Source of the DNA: a virus
Strand: one strand, 5' to 3'
IMG/VR virus record: IMGVR_UViG_3300030104_000936
Span: 1-50,631 of that record
Length of the DNA: 50,631 nucleotides
A model generated the notes under the pieces. It was given only the letters and a program-made list of their open reading frames with translations, did not search any database and was not told the origin of the DNA. Shown in pieces: positions 22,840-30,520 of the stretch. Both the position numbers and the translations under genes were made by a program. Numbering within the stretch: the first letter of the stretch is position 1; every line of letters begins with the position of its first letter.

Positions 22840-24038
22840 CTTTACTATCAAAACTAAGAAGTGAAGAGTGGGGAACAGAATTCACTCTATACGATATGAT
22901 ATATGAAATAAAATATTGTGATAGAGAGGTAGAGGTTGATTTCCTTAATGAAATTGATAGGCTATTGACAAATAGATTCTATCTCAGAAATGATAGAACA
23001 AGATACTCACGACTTAATACACTTTTCAATCATGGTATTGACCACTTTCAAAAGTGTGAAGATTGTGGTGCTTGGGAATATGAAGATGATATAAGGTGGG
23101 CTTATGATGATAATCCAATATGTTCTAATTGTATTGACAATTATAGATACTCAGAAAATAGAGATACCTATGTAAGCGAAGATGATTATTATGATGAGGA
23201 ATCTGAATCACAACATGATGATTATATCTATGAATACAATGAAGATGTAATGTCGCATTGTAGTTACCAAGTATCAGACAAGGACAGGACAGAACTATAC
23301 CCTTTATATATGGGTGTAGAGTTAGAAGTTGAGAGGAGAAATAATTGTCCTTACGAGATTGGAGAAATGACACACAATGATTTTTATAATGGTAAGACAG
23401 GACAGTTTGCTATTATGAAATCTGATGGCTCACTATCCAATGGCTTTGAGATTGTTACAGCACCAGCCACACTCAATGCTCATAGAGAGAATTGGGATAC
23501 ATTTTTGAATGGAGCTGCAATCAAGCACCTCAAATCCTGGAATACTGATACAACAGGTATGCACATACACATATCAAGGAATCATCTAACACAACTTGAT
23601 ATTGGTAAGCTACTTGTCTTTATCAATGACTACAAAAACGAGGAGTTTGTGAATCATATTGCAGGTCGCAATTCAGACCAATGGGCAAAGAAATCTAGCA
23701 AAAAGATTTCTGATGCTGTCAATTCATCTGAGAAATATGAAGCTGTCAATATGTCACACAGACATACAATAGAGTTTAGAATATTCAAGGGCAATCTTGC
23801 AAAGCAAGGTTTGTTTAGAGTAATGGAATTTGTCCATGCTTTAGTAGGGTTTAGTAAGACTACAAGCATGACAAAACTATCTTATAAAGACTTCATAAGA
23901 TACATGGAGTTACCACAAAATCGAAGTGAGTATAAGATATTCTATGGTTGGCTAACAAGAAAATCCTATTGCATAGGTAAGCCAAGTCGTAGTGTTGATT
24001 GGTCTGATGAGCAGAACAATCTAAAAGAAATAGCTTAA
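22836..24038 (+). CDS. Putative amidoligase (Amidoligase_2, COOH-NH2 ligase)
   Basis: 400 aa from ATG 22836, an ATGA overlap with the previous stop. Residues 74-99 hold a zinc-ribbon-like CxxC-x18-CxxC. An acidic linker follows. From about residue 155 the pattern of Amidoligase_2 (PF12224) appears: GVELEVE (160-166, metal-binding Glu pair), KSDGSL (195-200), FEIVTAP (204-210), GMHIHISR (241-248) and RHTIEFRIFKG (309-319). Family members are glutamine-synthetase-fold ligases that form amide bonds with ATP. The downstream gene encodes a class II glutamine amidotransferase, so a joint pathway is likely. Substrate unknown. Confidence 0.75.
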   Translation: MTLLSKLRSEEWGTEFTLYDMIYEIKYCDREVEVDFLNEIDRLLTNRFYLRNDRTRYSRLNTLFNHGIDHFQKCEDCGAWEYEDDIRWAYDDNPICSNCIDNYRYSENRDTYVSEDDYYDEESESQHDDYIYEYNEDVMSHCSYQVSDKDRTELYPLYMGVELEVERRNNCPYEIGEMTHNDFYNGKTGQFAIMKSDGSLSNGFEIVTAPATLNAHRENWDTFLNGAAIKHLKSWNTDTTGMHIHISRNHLTQLDIGKLLVFINDYKNEEFVNHIAGRNSDQWAKKSSKKISDAVNSSEKYEAVNMSHRHTIEFRIFKGNLAKQGLFRVMEFVHALVGFSKTTSMTKLSYKDFIRYMELPQNRSEYKIFYGWLTRKSYCIGKPSRSVDWSDEQNNLKEIA

Positions 24039-24056
24039 CTGAAAAGGAGTTATATT

Positions 24057-24977
24057 ATGTGCTTAATTATACAAGCTACAAAACCAGAAGTAATCACAGA
24101 GAATATGATGAACTGTGCATACTTAAATAATGATGATGGGTTTGGACTTATGTTTGCCAACAAGGGCAAAGTTCATGTTCACAAATTGGGTAAGCCAAAA
24201 TCATTCAAGTCTATCAACAAGCTATGGGATAGCTACAAAAATCTAGATGTGCCTATGGGTTTACATTTCAGATTCAATACCAATGGGGAGTCAAGCAAAG
24301 CTATGTCACACCCTTACCAGGTATTGACTAAAGAGGAAAGTAACAGAGATATATGGCTCATGCACAACGGACCTCAGTTACCTACACCTATGATTGACAG
24401 TAACAAATCTGACACTCATCAGTTTGTCAAGTGGATACTCAGACCACAACTAATCAATGAGCCAGAGTTACTATACAATCCAGACTGGCAAGAGATGTTG
24501 TCTGATATGATTGGTAGCGACAAGCTCTTATTCCTGGATAGTAAGACAGAGGAGTTTACTATCATCAACGAGGAACAAGGCAAGACCACAGATGATATGT
24601 GGTTGTCAAACACATACTCATTAGAGCCACGAGGTAACTATGCTTTGTCTAGAGACTACAAGTATGATGAAGATACTGACACTCTAAAAAAGATAGAGAA
24701 CAAGTGGACTTATGAAGATGATGATTGGGGTTATGGTGGCATGGGTCATTACTCTGGCACACCAATCTATCGTAGAGGTATAGAGAGTAACAACACTACC
24801 AAGAACTATGTCAATCCACCAAGAGACATACATGAAAATGGAACTGATATAGATGAGAATGATTTTTATGGTATGACATCAGAAGAAATCTATGACCTCA
24901 TCATAGAGAATCCAACAGGTACAGCTAAGTGGGTTAACGACTTAGTATACAACATGGAAGTAAAGGAAGGGAAGTAG
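24057..24977 (+). CDS. Class II glutamine amidotransferase
   Basis: 306 aa. It begins Met-Cys, so Cys2 would be the N-terminal nucleophile after Met removal. The Ntn-hydrolase pattern follows: NDDGFG (25-30), GLHFRFNTNG (68-77), SHPYQV (84-89) and LMHNGP (101-106). These match GATase II domains that release ammonia from glutamine. The C-terminal 140 residues are acidic and unassigned. It sits 18 bases after the amidoligase, with AAAGGAG upstream. It probably supplies ammonia to, or edits products of, the amidoligase. Confidence 0.8.
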   Translation: MCLIIQATKPEVITENMMNCAYLNNDDGFGLMFANKGKVHVHKLGKPKSFKSINKLWDSYKNLDVPMGLHFRFNTNGESSKAMSHPYQVLTKEESNRDIWLMHNGPQLPTPMIDSNKSDTHQFVKWILRPQLINEPELLYNPDWQEMLSDMIGSDKLLFLDSKTEEFTIINEEQGKTTDDMWLSNTYSLEPRGNYALSRDYKYDEDTDTLKKIENKWTYEDDDWGYGGMGHYSGTPIYRRGIESNNTTKNYVNPPRDIHENGTDIDENDFYGMTSEEIYDLIIENPTGTAKWVNDLVYNMEVKEGK

Positions 24978-24978
24978 C

Positions 24979-25686
24979 ATGACTATATTTAGATTTGATT
25001 TAGAAACTAAAAACTTTTATGAGATAACTACCAGAAGTGGTGGGTCTAATAAGTTAAAGTGGACAACACTAATTAGACAAGTCTATTTAAAAGATGTACA
25101 ATTTGGGGTGTGCCAACACCCCTTTGACCCAGAGAAAACTTCGTTTCGCCGAAAACCTTTCTCACTATACACCGACAAAGACTATGGCATAGCTATCAAA
25201 GGCACTGAACTAACGCAAGATGTGTACGATAACATAATGTCAGAGGATAAGGGAAAAGTAAATAGTCTAGTCAACAAACTATTCTATCGGTATGGTGCTA
25301 CATTTTGGCAATCATATCCAAGTCTTGTAAAGTCTTATCAAGACAATGGTACATTTGATTTAGTCAAAGCTAACCCTAATTCACATGGCACATTCAGATA
25401 TGAAAGCCACAGAAAATTTCCTACATGGAACATGCAAAGTAATGGGAATGAATTAGGTAAACCTATGTACTATCAACCACACCCTGTCAAAGCTATGAGA
25501 TTAAATAGTCAGAATCATTGGCAAATCTTTAATGAGGGGGCAACAGCAAGAACATGGTGGGAACATCATGATAACTTAGCACCACATTTATCCAGGAAAG
25601 AGTTGATGCGGCAGCGTAGCTGCACTTACCTGGATTATACAGGCAACATGGTGTTGCAGGATCTAACTCGAGTGATCACCGAATAA
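24979..25686 (+). CDS. Unknown protein of amidoligase cluster
   Basis: 235 aa with AAGGAAGGGAAG upstream. It is rich in aromatic and charged residues (HWQIFNEGATARTWWEHHDN, FWQSYPSLVKSYQDNG). No known domain recognised, and no signal or membrane segment. It follows the amidotransferase by two bases and is followed by a long structured non-coding stretch, so it probably ends the amidoligase transcript unit. A partner role is inferred from linkage. Confidence 0.55.
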   Translation: MTIFRFDLETKNFYEITTRSGGSNKLKWTTLIRQVYLKDVQFGVCQHPFDPEKTSFRRKPFSLYTDKDYGIAIKGTELTQDVYDNIMSEDKGKVNSLVNKLFYRYGATFWQSYPSLVKSYQDNGTFDLVKANPNSHGTFRYESHRKFPTWNMQSNGNELGKPMYYQPHPVKAMRLNSQNHWQIFNEGATARTWWEHHDNLAPHLSRKELMRQRSCTYLDYTGNMVLQDLTRVITE

Positions 25687-25913
25687 TACCGAGTGAACAC
25701 GAGGGTTACCAATATTACAATGAGGTGGCACGAGGTCGTCTTGTGTAGGGTACACTACCCTTATACTATATATAGTATATATAAAAATATATATATATTT
25801 TAAATCGTATATTAGAGAGGGGTGTGCCTGTTCACCAAAAGTGGTAACCCCTGTGTTCTGCCGAGTTCTTTCGGTGTTCAGTCGAAGAAAACTATTGACG
25901 AGGAGACAAAGTT
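25687..25913 (+). other. Structured non-coding region
   Basis: About 227 bases without a gene. GAACACGAGGGTTACC (25695-25710) pairs with GGTAACCCCTGTGTTC (25843-25858), 14 of 16 positions matching, across an AT-rich centre made of TA repeats. Smaller stems lie inside and after it: TAGGGTA-CAC-TACCCT, ACCA-AAAG-TGGT and CCGA-GTTCTT-TCGG. It may be a processed RNA, a strong transcript end, or a protein-binding site. No promoter of good quality was seen in it. Confidence 0.5.
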
Positions 25914-26033
25914 ATGTTACTATCTATTATTATTTATTTGAGTGGAGTGATTTCACTACCATTATTTTATTGGACTTTCGTTATCGTACATGATGTACGC
26001 ATGACACTAGAACGCAAAGCAAAAGGAGACTAA
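25914..26033 (+). CDS. 39-aa membrane protein
   Basis: A 39-aa gene with GAGGAG and normal spacing. It opens MLLSIIIYLSGVISLPLFYW, one membrane segment, and ends in a charged tail (RMTLERKAKGD). The next gene starts two bases after its stop. Single-pass early phage proteins often interfere with host envelope functions; this is a general possibility only. Confidence 0.6.
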   Translation: MLLSIIIYLSGVISLPLFYWTFVIVHDVRMTLERKAKGD

Positions 26034-26034
26034 G

Positions 26035-26520
26035 ATGAATCCACTAATCAAGGGGGCAGAACAAATTAGGTATCAATCCCCACTATACGACCCTATCTAT
26101 GATGAAGATGATAATGTCATAGATGAGGAGTGCATACGAAGTGGTACTGATGTGATTGATACATTCATCAGACCTGTCAATGCTGATGGCAAGCCCAGGT
26201 ATTACCGACTTCGCTACCCAGTACACGCCAAAGAACATAAGCGTAAGTGGGATAACTGGCTCAACCAACAACTCGTAGACGCTGAGCCTTATCGTGTTAA
26301 GGTTAGTAAGGTAGGCAGACGAGTGCTGTTTAGTATTGACCCTAACTTCATTGCGAAAAGAGATAAGGCTAGACGCAGACTAGAAGCCTCAAGAAGACGA
26401 GCATCCAGGATTGCAGCCGAGCTGCCGCAAGCTGCAGGTAACGCAGATGATACCTGGGAAACTTTTGAGTTAGAATTAGAAAGACAAAGACGAGAAGAAA
26501 GGAATGGCTATGAAATATAA
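26035..26520 (+). CDS. Unknown protein, basic C-terminal helix
   Basis: 161 aa with AAGGAG upstream. The N-terminal part has acidic loops (YDEDDNVIDEECIRSG) and a region with tyrosine and arginine (KPRYYRLRYPVHAKEHKRKWDNW). The C-terminal third is a charged helix (RDKARRRLEASRRRASRIAAE). It could bind nucleic acid through this helix. No family recognised. Confidence 0.55.
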   Translation: MNPLIKGAEQIRYQSPLYDPIYDEDDNVIDEECIRSGTDVIDTFIRPVNADGKPRYYRLRYPVHAKEHKRKWDNWLNQQLVDAEPYRVKVSKVGRRVLFSIDPNFIAKRDKARRRLEASRRRASRIAAELPQAAGNADDTWETFELELERQRREERNGYEI

Positions 26521-26764
26521 TGTAACAACTTGGGAAACACTTGAGTGTACCTACGAAGTAGAGGCGACCAGCAAGGACGATGCCTGGGAACGAGTGCTTG
26601 ACAACGAAGGAGAGCAGACAAGTAGGACATGGAAAGAGAATGGCTCTTACATAGTGGAGCCCAAGTTCCCTGACTCATCACCAGAGTTTCCTGGTAATGT
26701 AGTAGACTTTAAGACAAAGGTCTTAGAGATAATGAAAAAGAAAACCATTGACAAGGAGAAATAA
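26510..26764 (+). CDS. Unknown small protein
   Basis: 84 aa from ATG 26510, chosen because GAAAGGA lies six bases upstream; an in-frame ATG at 26504 sits too close to that site. It contains TTWETLECTYEVEATSKDDAWE, a pattern seen in small phage proteins with a beta-alpha unit (YEVEA.s.eeA.e...). No function known. A similar unit appears in the 86-aa protein at 28877-29137 (HWLVEADSKEHAEEIF), so they may be distant paralogues. Confidence 0.55.
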   Translation: MKYNVTTWETLECTYEVEATSKDDAWERVLDNEGEQTSRTWKENGSYIVEPKFPDSSPEFPGNVVDFKTKVLEIMKKKTIDKEK

Positions 26765-26766
26765 TT

Positions 26767-27066
26767 ATGCTAAACACAATGGACTTAGTGAAAATCAAAT
26801 GGCTTGATGCAATGTCAGATGATAACACATGGCAAGAGTTGTCTGAATTAAGGCAACAACAATTAAGACCTGTCGAAACTGTGGGGTGGATACTTACAGA
26901 CTTCGGTGGTAAGATTGTGACTATCTCATCTTATGATGAGGAGAGTAAGACAGGTGGTGGGGGTGCAGTTATCCCTACTAATTGTATAACAGAAATACAA
27001 CATCTTGAAGGAGGAAGAATTGAGCAGTACGAAAATGGCAAAAGGACTACAATCGACACCATATAA
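26767..27066 (+). CDS. Unknown small protein
   Basis: 99 aa with AAGGAGAAATAAT upstream. It has DLVKIKWLDAMSDDNTWQEL then VGWILTDFGGKIVTISSYDEE, a mixed fold of one helix and a small beta sheet. Similar short proteins are common in phage early regions. Its 3' end overlaps the gamma-glutamylcyclotransferase-like gene by 47 bases, so expression is linked. Confidence 0.55.
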   Translation: MLNTMDLVKIKWLDAMSDDNTWQELSELRQQQLRPVETVGWILTDFGGKIVTISSYDEESKTGGGGAVIPTNCITEIQHLEGGRIEQYENGKRTTIDTI

Positions 27067-27478
27067 TACAAGGTTGTTTACTTATGGTACACTAAAGAAA
27101 GGGGGCAGACTTGAGGAACTGACAAAGCGATCCAAGTTTATGGGAGAATACTATACCATACACTCGGTGTTTCAGATGAGGGATTATGCTGACGCATTTC
27201 CTATTGTGTTCTTTGACTACGGACAAGCAGAAGGTAAGTCAATCAAAGGACATCTGTATGAGTGTGATGTACGAGCAGTGGAATGTATTAATCAAATGGA
27301 AACCAATGCGAACTACACACCACACATCGCAGATATTATTAATGAAGAAGGCGACATCACTAATGCGTTGATGTTTGTTAACTGTAATCGTGGTGCTGTG
27401 GCAGATTCACAGCTATCACTAAGAAATATTATTGAGGAGAAAGGATACCAAGAATGGCAACACTCGGTGGATTGGTAA
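27020..27478 (+). CDS. Gamma-glutamylcyclotransferase-like protein (AIG2/GGCT fold)
   Basis: 152 aa from TTG 27020, chosen because a perfect AAGGAGG (27008-27014) lies five bases upstream; the first ATG at 27035 has no site. The hallmark LFTYGTLKKGG (19-29) gives the substrate-binding YGTL. IKGHLYECD and INQMETNANYT supply the expected catalytic Glu (about residue 94). GGCT enzymes cyclise gamma-glutamyl amines to release 5-oxoproline. It lies about 2 kb after an amidoligase and a GATase II, a partner set expected to make and break gamma-glutamyl-type amide bonds. Confidence 0.8.
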   Translation: MSSTKMAKGLQSTPYNTRLFTYGTLKKGGRLEELTKRSKFMGEYYTIHSVFQMRDYADAFPIVFFDYGQAEGKSIKGHLYECDVRAVECINQMETNANYTPHIADIINEEGDITNALMFVNCNRGAVADSQLSLRNIIEEKGYQEWQHSVDW

Positions 27479-27621
27479 CATACATATGTGTGTATGGATT
27501 TTATATTATGGGAGCTTTGAGTTTCTTCTTTGCCCCCAACATAGTAACGTTCGGTTTTCTATGTTTCACAGTTTATATATTTGTAAGGAAAAAAGATTAT
27601 GAAAAAGAAAAAGAAAAGTAA
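27454..27621 (+). CDS. 55-aa two-pass membrane protein (holin-like candidate)
   Basis: A 55-aa gene nested over the end of the GGCT-like gene by 25 bases. AAAGGA precedes it at about nine bases. It has two hydrophobic segments (about 6-28 and 30-44), with a charged C-terminal tail, RKKDYEKEKEK. That is the layout of small class II holins, but it lies in an early region, away from the lysis-like cassette at 43 kb. An inhibitor of host membrane functions is the alternative. Confidence 0.55.
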   Translation: MATLGGLVTYICVYGFYIMGALSFFFAPNIVTFGFLCFTVYIFVRKKDYEKEKEK

Positions 27622-27865
27622 ATGGAGTAAGGGTGTAGGTTTGCGGGAAGCAACGCCAAGAGATGAAGACATCCTGGATGAAGGAGACTTTGTAATGGAT
27701 GGCTACTCAGTACAGATACCAACTGGTCAATCGAAAGTAAACATAGATGATTTGACTTTAGACCAAGACGACTATGAACTACAACAAGAGGAGGCTACCA
27801 ATGGCATGGAATCCGAAGACGCAGAACCTATTGCAGTCGACAGATATTTCAGACGCATTAGATAG
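27599..27865 (+). CDS. Small acidic protein with basic start
   Basis: 88 aa. It starts with a Lys run (MKKKKKSKWSKGVGLREATP), then acidic linker sequence, ending VDRYFRRIR. AAGGAAAAAAGATT upstream supports the start. It overlaps the preceding membrane protein gene by 23 bases and the following gene by 65 bases. No known domain; likely disordered. Confidence 0.45.
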   Translation: MKKKKKSKWSKGVGLREATPRDEDILDEGDFVMDGYSVQIPTGQSKVNIDDLTLDQDDYELQQEEATNGMESEDAEPIAVDRYFRRIR

Positions 27866-28121
27866 GGCAGTTGAGTATCTAGATTCATCTGAATCAGATG
27901 AACCTAGGGTAGAGATACCAAGCGACAACACCTTTGCTTTGCGTATGCGTATGCATAGATTTATTAAGTCATTTAAAATACAAATGAAAGATAATGAATC
28001 AGTAGATGAGAATAAATATAATCATCTTAAGATTATAGAGAAGGGTGGTGATGTAGTTATTACATCATCATTAGAACAACAACCTTTAATATTAAAGACA
28101 GATGAAGGAAAGCAACTATGA
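27801..28121 (+). CDS. Unknown small protein
   Basis: 106 aa from ATG 27801, which has GAGGAGG seven bases upstream; the longer in-frame reading from 27774 lacks this. It is mostly helical, with an acidic middle (LDSSESDEPRVEIPSDN) and a basic helix (MRMHRFIKSFKIQMKDN), followed by a short beta pair. Stop overlaps the next ATG (ATGA). Function unknown. Confidence 0.5.
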   Translation: MAWNPKTQNLLQSTDISDALDRAVEYLDSSESDEPRVEIPSDNTFALRMRMHRFIKSFKIQMKDNESVDENKYNHLKIIEKGGDVVITSSLEQQPLILKTDEGKQL

Positions 28122-28414
28122 AGAAAGATAAACTAGAAGATATGTTTACTAAATGTATAGAAGAAATGCGTGAGCCTATCACAGAACTGTCCAAGAAATA
28201 TCCTGTGGATATTATTAACAGTGCTATGTTAGAGTTAGGTTTGCGTATGTTACTTATGCGAACAGGAACAATGAGCACCTTGCATATGTTTAGCAGCGCT
28301 GTTGCTACAATCCTGGAGAAAGGTCCATTGGTTGAGGCGTTCACAAAAGACAATGAACTTGACGAGGTAGATTGGTTAGAGAATGGGTCTCTAATTAAAC
28401 CAACATTACATTAG
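28118..28414 (+). CDS. Unknown small helical protein
   Basis: 98 aa, all-helical by pattern (KLEDMFTKCIEEMREPITELSKK, MLELGLRMLLMRTGTMSTLHMF). It is coupled to the previous gene by ATGA. Small helical phage proteins of this type are often annotated as hypothetical. No motif for DNA binding or catalysis is visible. Confidence 0.5.
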   Translation: MKKDKLEDMFTKCIEEMREPITELSKKYPVDIINSAMLELGLRMLLMRTGTMSTLHMFSSAVATILEKGPLVEAFTKDNELDEVDWLENGSLIKPTLH

Positions 28415-28422
28415 GAGAGAGT

Positions 28423-28590
28423 ATGGATAAAAGAATAATCCATGTACCTACACGAATGAAACATTGGGAAGATGAAATGTACAATGCAGAGTTTGAAGAT
28501 AGGTGGAGAGCATACCACGAATTTAAAAAGTTGTATGAATACTATAAGGAACTACATGAAAGGGGGCACGAATATGAACCAAACTTTTAA
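28423..28590 (+). CDS. 55-aa charged helical protein
   Basis: A 55-aa gene with AGGAGAGAGT immediately upstream. It reads MDKRIIHVPTRMKHWEDEMY and continues as a His/Tyr/Glu-rich amphipathic helix, ending HEYEPNF. It overlaps the start of the next gene (28574) by 17 bases in another frame. The strong ribosome site supports it. Function unknown. Confidence 0.6.
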   Translation: MDKRIIHVPTRMKHWEDEMYNAEFEDRWRAYHEFKKLYEYYKELHERGHEYEPNF

Positions 28591-28825
28591 GAAGATAACA
28601 CCGGGTCATGGCAAATCCTGGTATGTTAAATGGACTGCTTCTATTATCATCATCATAGGCATGGTGTTAACAGCAGTAGAGATAAGCCCACTCAATTTGT
28701 TCTTCCATTTAGGTGGAGTAACTGGTTGGTTTATCGTCGGTTACATGTGGCATGACCGAGCATTGATGACAGTCAATTCAATAGCCATGTTTATATTTGC
28801 AGTAGGAATTTTGTTAAACTTTTAG
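28574..28825 (+). CDS. Small three-helix membrane protein (DUF6552-like)
   Basis: 83 aa from ATG 28574, with AAAGGGGG eight bases upstream; a longer in-frame reading from 28472 would run under the 55-aa gene. It has WYVKWTASIIIIIGMVLTA (first membrane segment), then LNLFFHLGGVTGWFIVGYMW, then a third segment at the end. Residues KWTAS, NLFFHLGG and MWHDRAL match a small marine phage/bacterial membrane family that I recall as DUF6552. Function unknown. Confidence 0.65.
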   Translation: MNQTFKKITPGHGKSWYVKWTASIIIIIGMVLTAVEISPLNLFFHLGGVTGWFIVGYMWHDRALMTVNSIAMFIFAVGILLNF

Positions 28826-28826
28826 C

Positions 28827-28854
28827 TTGACATTTTTTCTATCTGTGATACTAT
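28827..28854 (+). promoter_or_regulatory. Sigma70-like promoter
   Basis: TTGACA (28827-28832), a 16-bp spacer, then TACTAT (28849-28854). It lies in a short gap and would drive the 86-aa, 80-aa and Cas4-like nuclease genes. The bases around its -35 repeat those of the weaker promoter near the origin at 21459. Confidence 0.65.
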
Positions 28855-28876
28855 TAACAATAAAATAAGGAGAGAT

Positions 28877-29137
28877 ATGCAATACGATATTACAACATCA
28901 CATATGAATACACAGCATTGGTTAGTTGAGGCTGACTCTAAAGAACATGCTGAAGAAATATTTAAGAAATGTAAAATAGAATGGAGCAAGGAACTACGTA
29001 AGTATGTATGTAGATACCCAATACCATATGTCTTACAAGGATTAGTTACTATTCCAGATGCAGAGTTACGTGCCATCAACGTAGTACCTGGTCAAAACGA
29101 ACCACACTTTACAAAGTTAGGAGAGAGTAATGACTGA
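28877..29137 (+). CDS. Unknown small protein
   Basis: 86 aa with AAGGAGAGAT upstream. It opens QYDITTSHMNTQHWLVEADSKEHAEEIFKKC, a small beta-alpha unit similar in pattern to the protein at 26510-26764, then IPYVLQGLVTIPDAELRAIN. First gene after the promoter at 28827. No function known. Confidence 0.55.
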   Translation: MQYDITTSHMNTQHWLVEADSKEHAEEIFKKCKIEWSKELRKYVCRYPIPYVLQGLVTIPDAELRAINVVPGQNEPHFTKLGESND

Positions 29138-29372
29138 TGAAGTAAAGCAAGAAGATGAGTTAGTTATACCTGTCGACTTGTTAGATAAAGATCCATTGGA
29201 ATTAGCAGAGAGTGAGGAAGATATACAAACTATTGTTACTTACTTACGTGCTACCAGGGAAAACATCCGAGCAACAGAGAAGGCAGGTAAACGTATCACC
29301 AGTAAATCATCAAGAACTAAACCTAAACAATACGAAACAAATGTATTGGACATGCTAGTTAAGGAGGCATAA
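29130..29372 (+). CDS. Small acidic-basic protein before nuclease
   Basis: 80 aa. An acidic N-terminal half (TDEVKQEDELVIPVDLLDKDP) is followed by a helix (EDIQTIVTYLRATRENIRATEKAG) and a basic tail. It overlaps both neighbours slightly (8 bases upstream, TAATG with the nuclease gene downstream). It may be a small partner of the Cas4-like nuclease; this rests on position alone. Confidence 0.5.
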   Translation: MTDEVKQEDELVIPVDLLDKDPLELAESEEDIQTIVTYLRATRENIRATEKAGKRITSKSSRTKPKQYETNVLDMLVKEA

Positions 29373-30301
29373 TGGAACAACCAGATAGACTAAAGAAGTT
29401 TATACTACAAGACGGTAACCCTATTCAAAAGATATGGGATACATCAAGTCTATCATCATTCCTGTCATGCCCCCGTATGTACAACTGGACTAACCTACAA
29501 GGGTATAAGTCTAAAGCATACGGCATGGCAACAGGCTTTGGTTCTGCTGTACACGAAGGACTTGAAGTCCTTGACATTCAGAAATTCAAGGGGGCAACAA
29601 AGGATGAAGCTGTGGTAGCAGCTATAAAGCATGTGCTCCTGGAATTTGGTGAGGCTTTAAACTTATCAGAAGATAAGGCACGGGGGTTGACTGCAGCTTT
29701 ACGAGCTGTTACCTGGAGAGCAGAAGAATTTTGGGAAGACCTATTTGAAATAGCTACCATGCCAGATGGCGAGCCTTGTCTTGAGCAAAGGTTTGAAGTA
29801 CCCTTTGGTAATGGAGAGTACAGATTCTCTGGTCGTATTGATAAGGTGGTACAACTAGAAGGTAAGTTATATCTATGTGATGTTAAGACAACGAAGACAA
29901 CACTTAACTCTAATTACTTTGGTAACTTCATGCCGAACAATCAAGTGTTCAGTTATCTATGGGCTGCCAGGGAAGTACTAGGTCTGGACGTAGCAGGATT
30001 TATTATTGATGCTGTACAAACAGGTGTTCACTTCACTAGGTTTGATCGTAGTGTATACAATGTACCAACAGATTTAATAATGGAATGGTATAAAGATGCA
30101 ATGCATACATTAGATACATCAACAAATTATTTTAATAAACAATATTACCCAGCAGATTTCACTGCTTGTAACAACTATGGTGGCTGTCGATTTAAAGAAG
30201 TTTGTTCAGCTTCACCTGATCGTCGTAATCTTTTCCTGGATAATGATTTCGATAAACAACCTCATCCAGATTTAGTGGAGGCTTATGCAGAAGCAGTATA
30301 A
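29372..30301 (+). CDS. RecB/Cas4-like PD-(D/E)XK exonuclease
   Basis: 309 aa. It has the PDDEXK_1 pattern: SSLSSFLSCPRMYNW (25-39, first cluster Cys33), GFGSAVHEGLE (55-65, His61), RFSGRIDKVV with its Asp, then LYLCDVKTTKT (catalytic Asp and Lys). A CNNYGGCRFKEVC segment near the C-terminus completes the four-Cys iron-sulphur site of Cas4/AddB-type nucleases. It probably resects DNA ends for recombination with the RecA-like ATPase encoded next. Confidence 0.85.
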   Translation: MEQPDRLKKFILQDGNPIQKIWDTSSLSSFLSCPRMYNWTNLQGYKSKAYGMATGFGSAVHEGLEVLDIQKFKGATKDEAVVAAIKHVLLEFGEALNLSEDKARGLTAALRAVTWRAEEFWEDLFEIATMPDGEPCLEQRFEVPFGNGEYRFSGRIDKVVQLEGKLYLCDVKTTKTTLNSNYFGNFMPNNQVFSYLWAAREVLGLDVAGFIIDAVQTGVHFTRFDRSVYNVPTDLIMEWYKDAMHTLDTSTNYFNKQYYPADFTACNNYGGCRFKEVCSASPDRRNLFLDNDFDKQPHPDLVEAYAEAV

Positions 30302-30419
30302 TAAAAAGAATAAATATCAAAGAGATAAATGGTATTCGGATACCACTACTCTATTAAATATAATAATTATATTAAGTATAATAGACTTAGTTGGTTGGTA
30401 TTTAAGGTGGGTATCATGA
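30285..30419 (+). CDS. 44-aa membrane protein
   Basis: A 44-aa gene overlapping the end of the nuclease gene by 17 bases, with GGAGG just upstream. It has a charged start (MQKQYNKKNKYQRDKWYSDT) and one hydrophobic segment (LLNIIIILSIIDLVGWYL). Its stop overlaps the next ATG as ATGA. This coupling supports both small genes over the alternative 62-aa reading at 30329-30517. Confidence 0.5.
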   Translation: MQKQYNKKNKYQRDKWYSDTTTLLNIIIILSIIDLVGWYLRWVS

Positions 30420-30517
30420 TCGTCAACATTTTGTTGGGATTAATCCTAGCAGATTTATTACTCATTACACTTATGGTATTTGTAATTGGTAAAATTATTG
30501 ATGAAAGAATAAAATAA
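30416..30517 (+). CDS. 33-aa membrane peptide
   Basis: A 33-aa gene starting MIVNILLGLILADLLLITLM with a charged end, IIDERIK. AAGGTGGG lies four bases upstream and the start overlaps the previous stop (ATGA). It is one of several tiny single-pass proteins on the early arm. Function unknown. Confidence 0.45.
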   Translation: MIVNILLGLILADLLLITLMVFVIGKIIDERIK

Positions 30518-30520
30518 GTA

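Noticed and set aside
30329-30517. 62-aa reading as one gene
   Set aside because: The first half has no ribosome site. Two coupled small genes (30285-30419 and 30416-30517) with ribosome sites and an ATGA overlap explain the region better.
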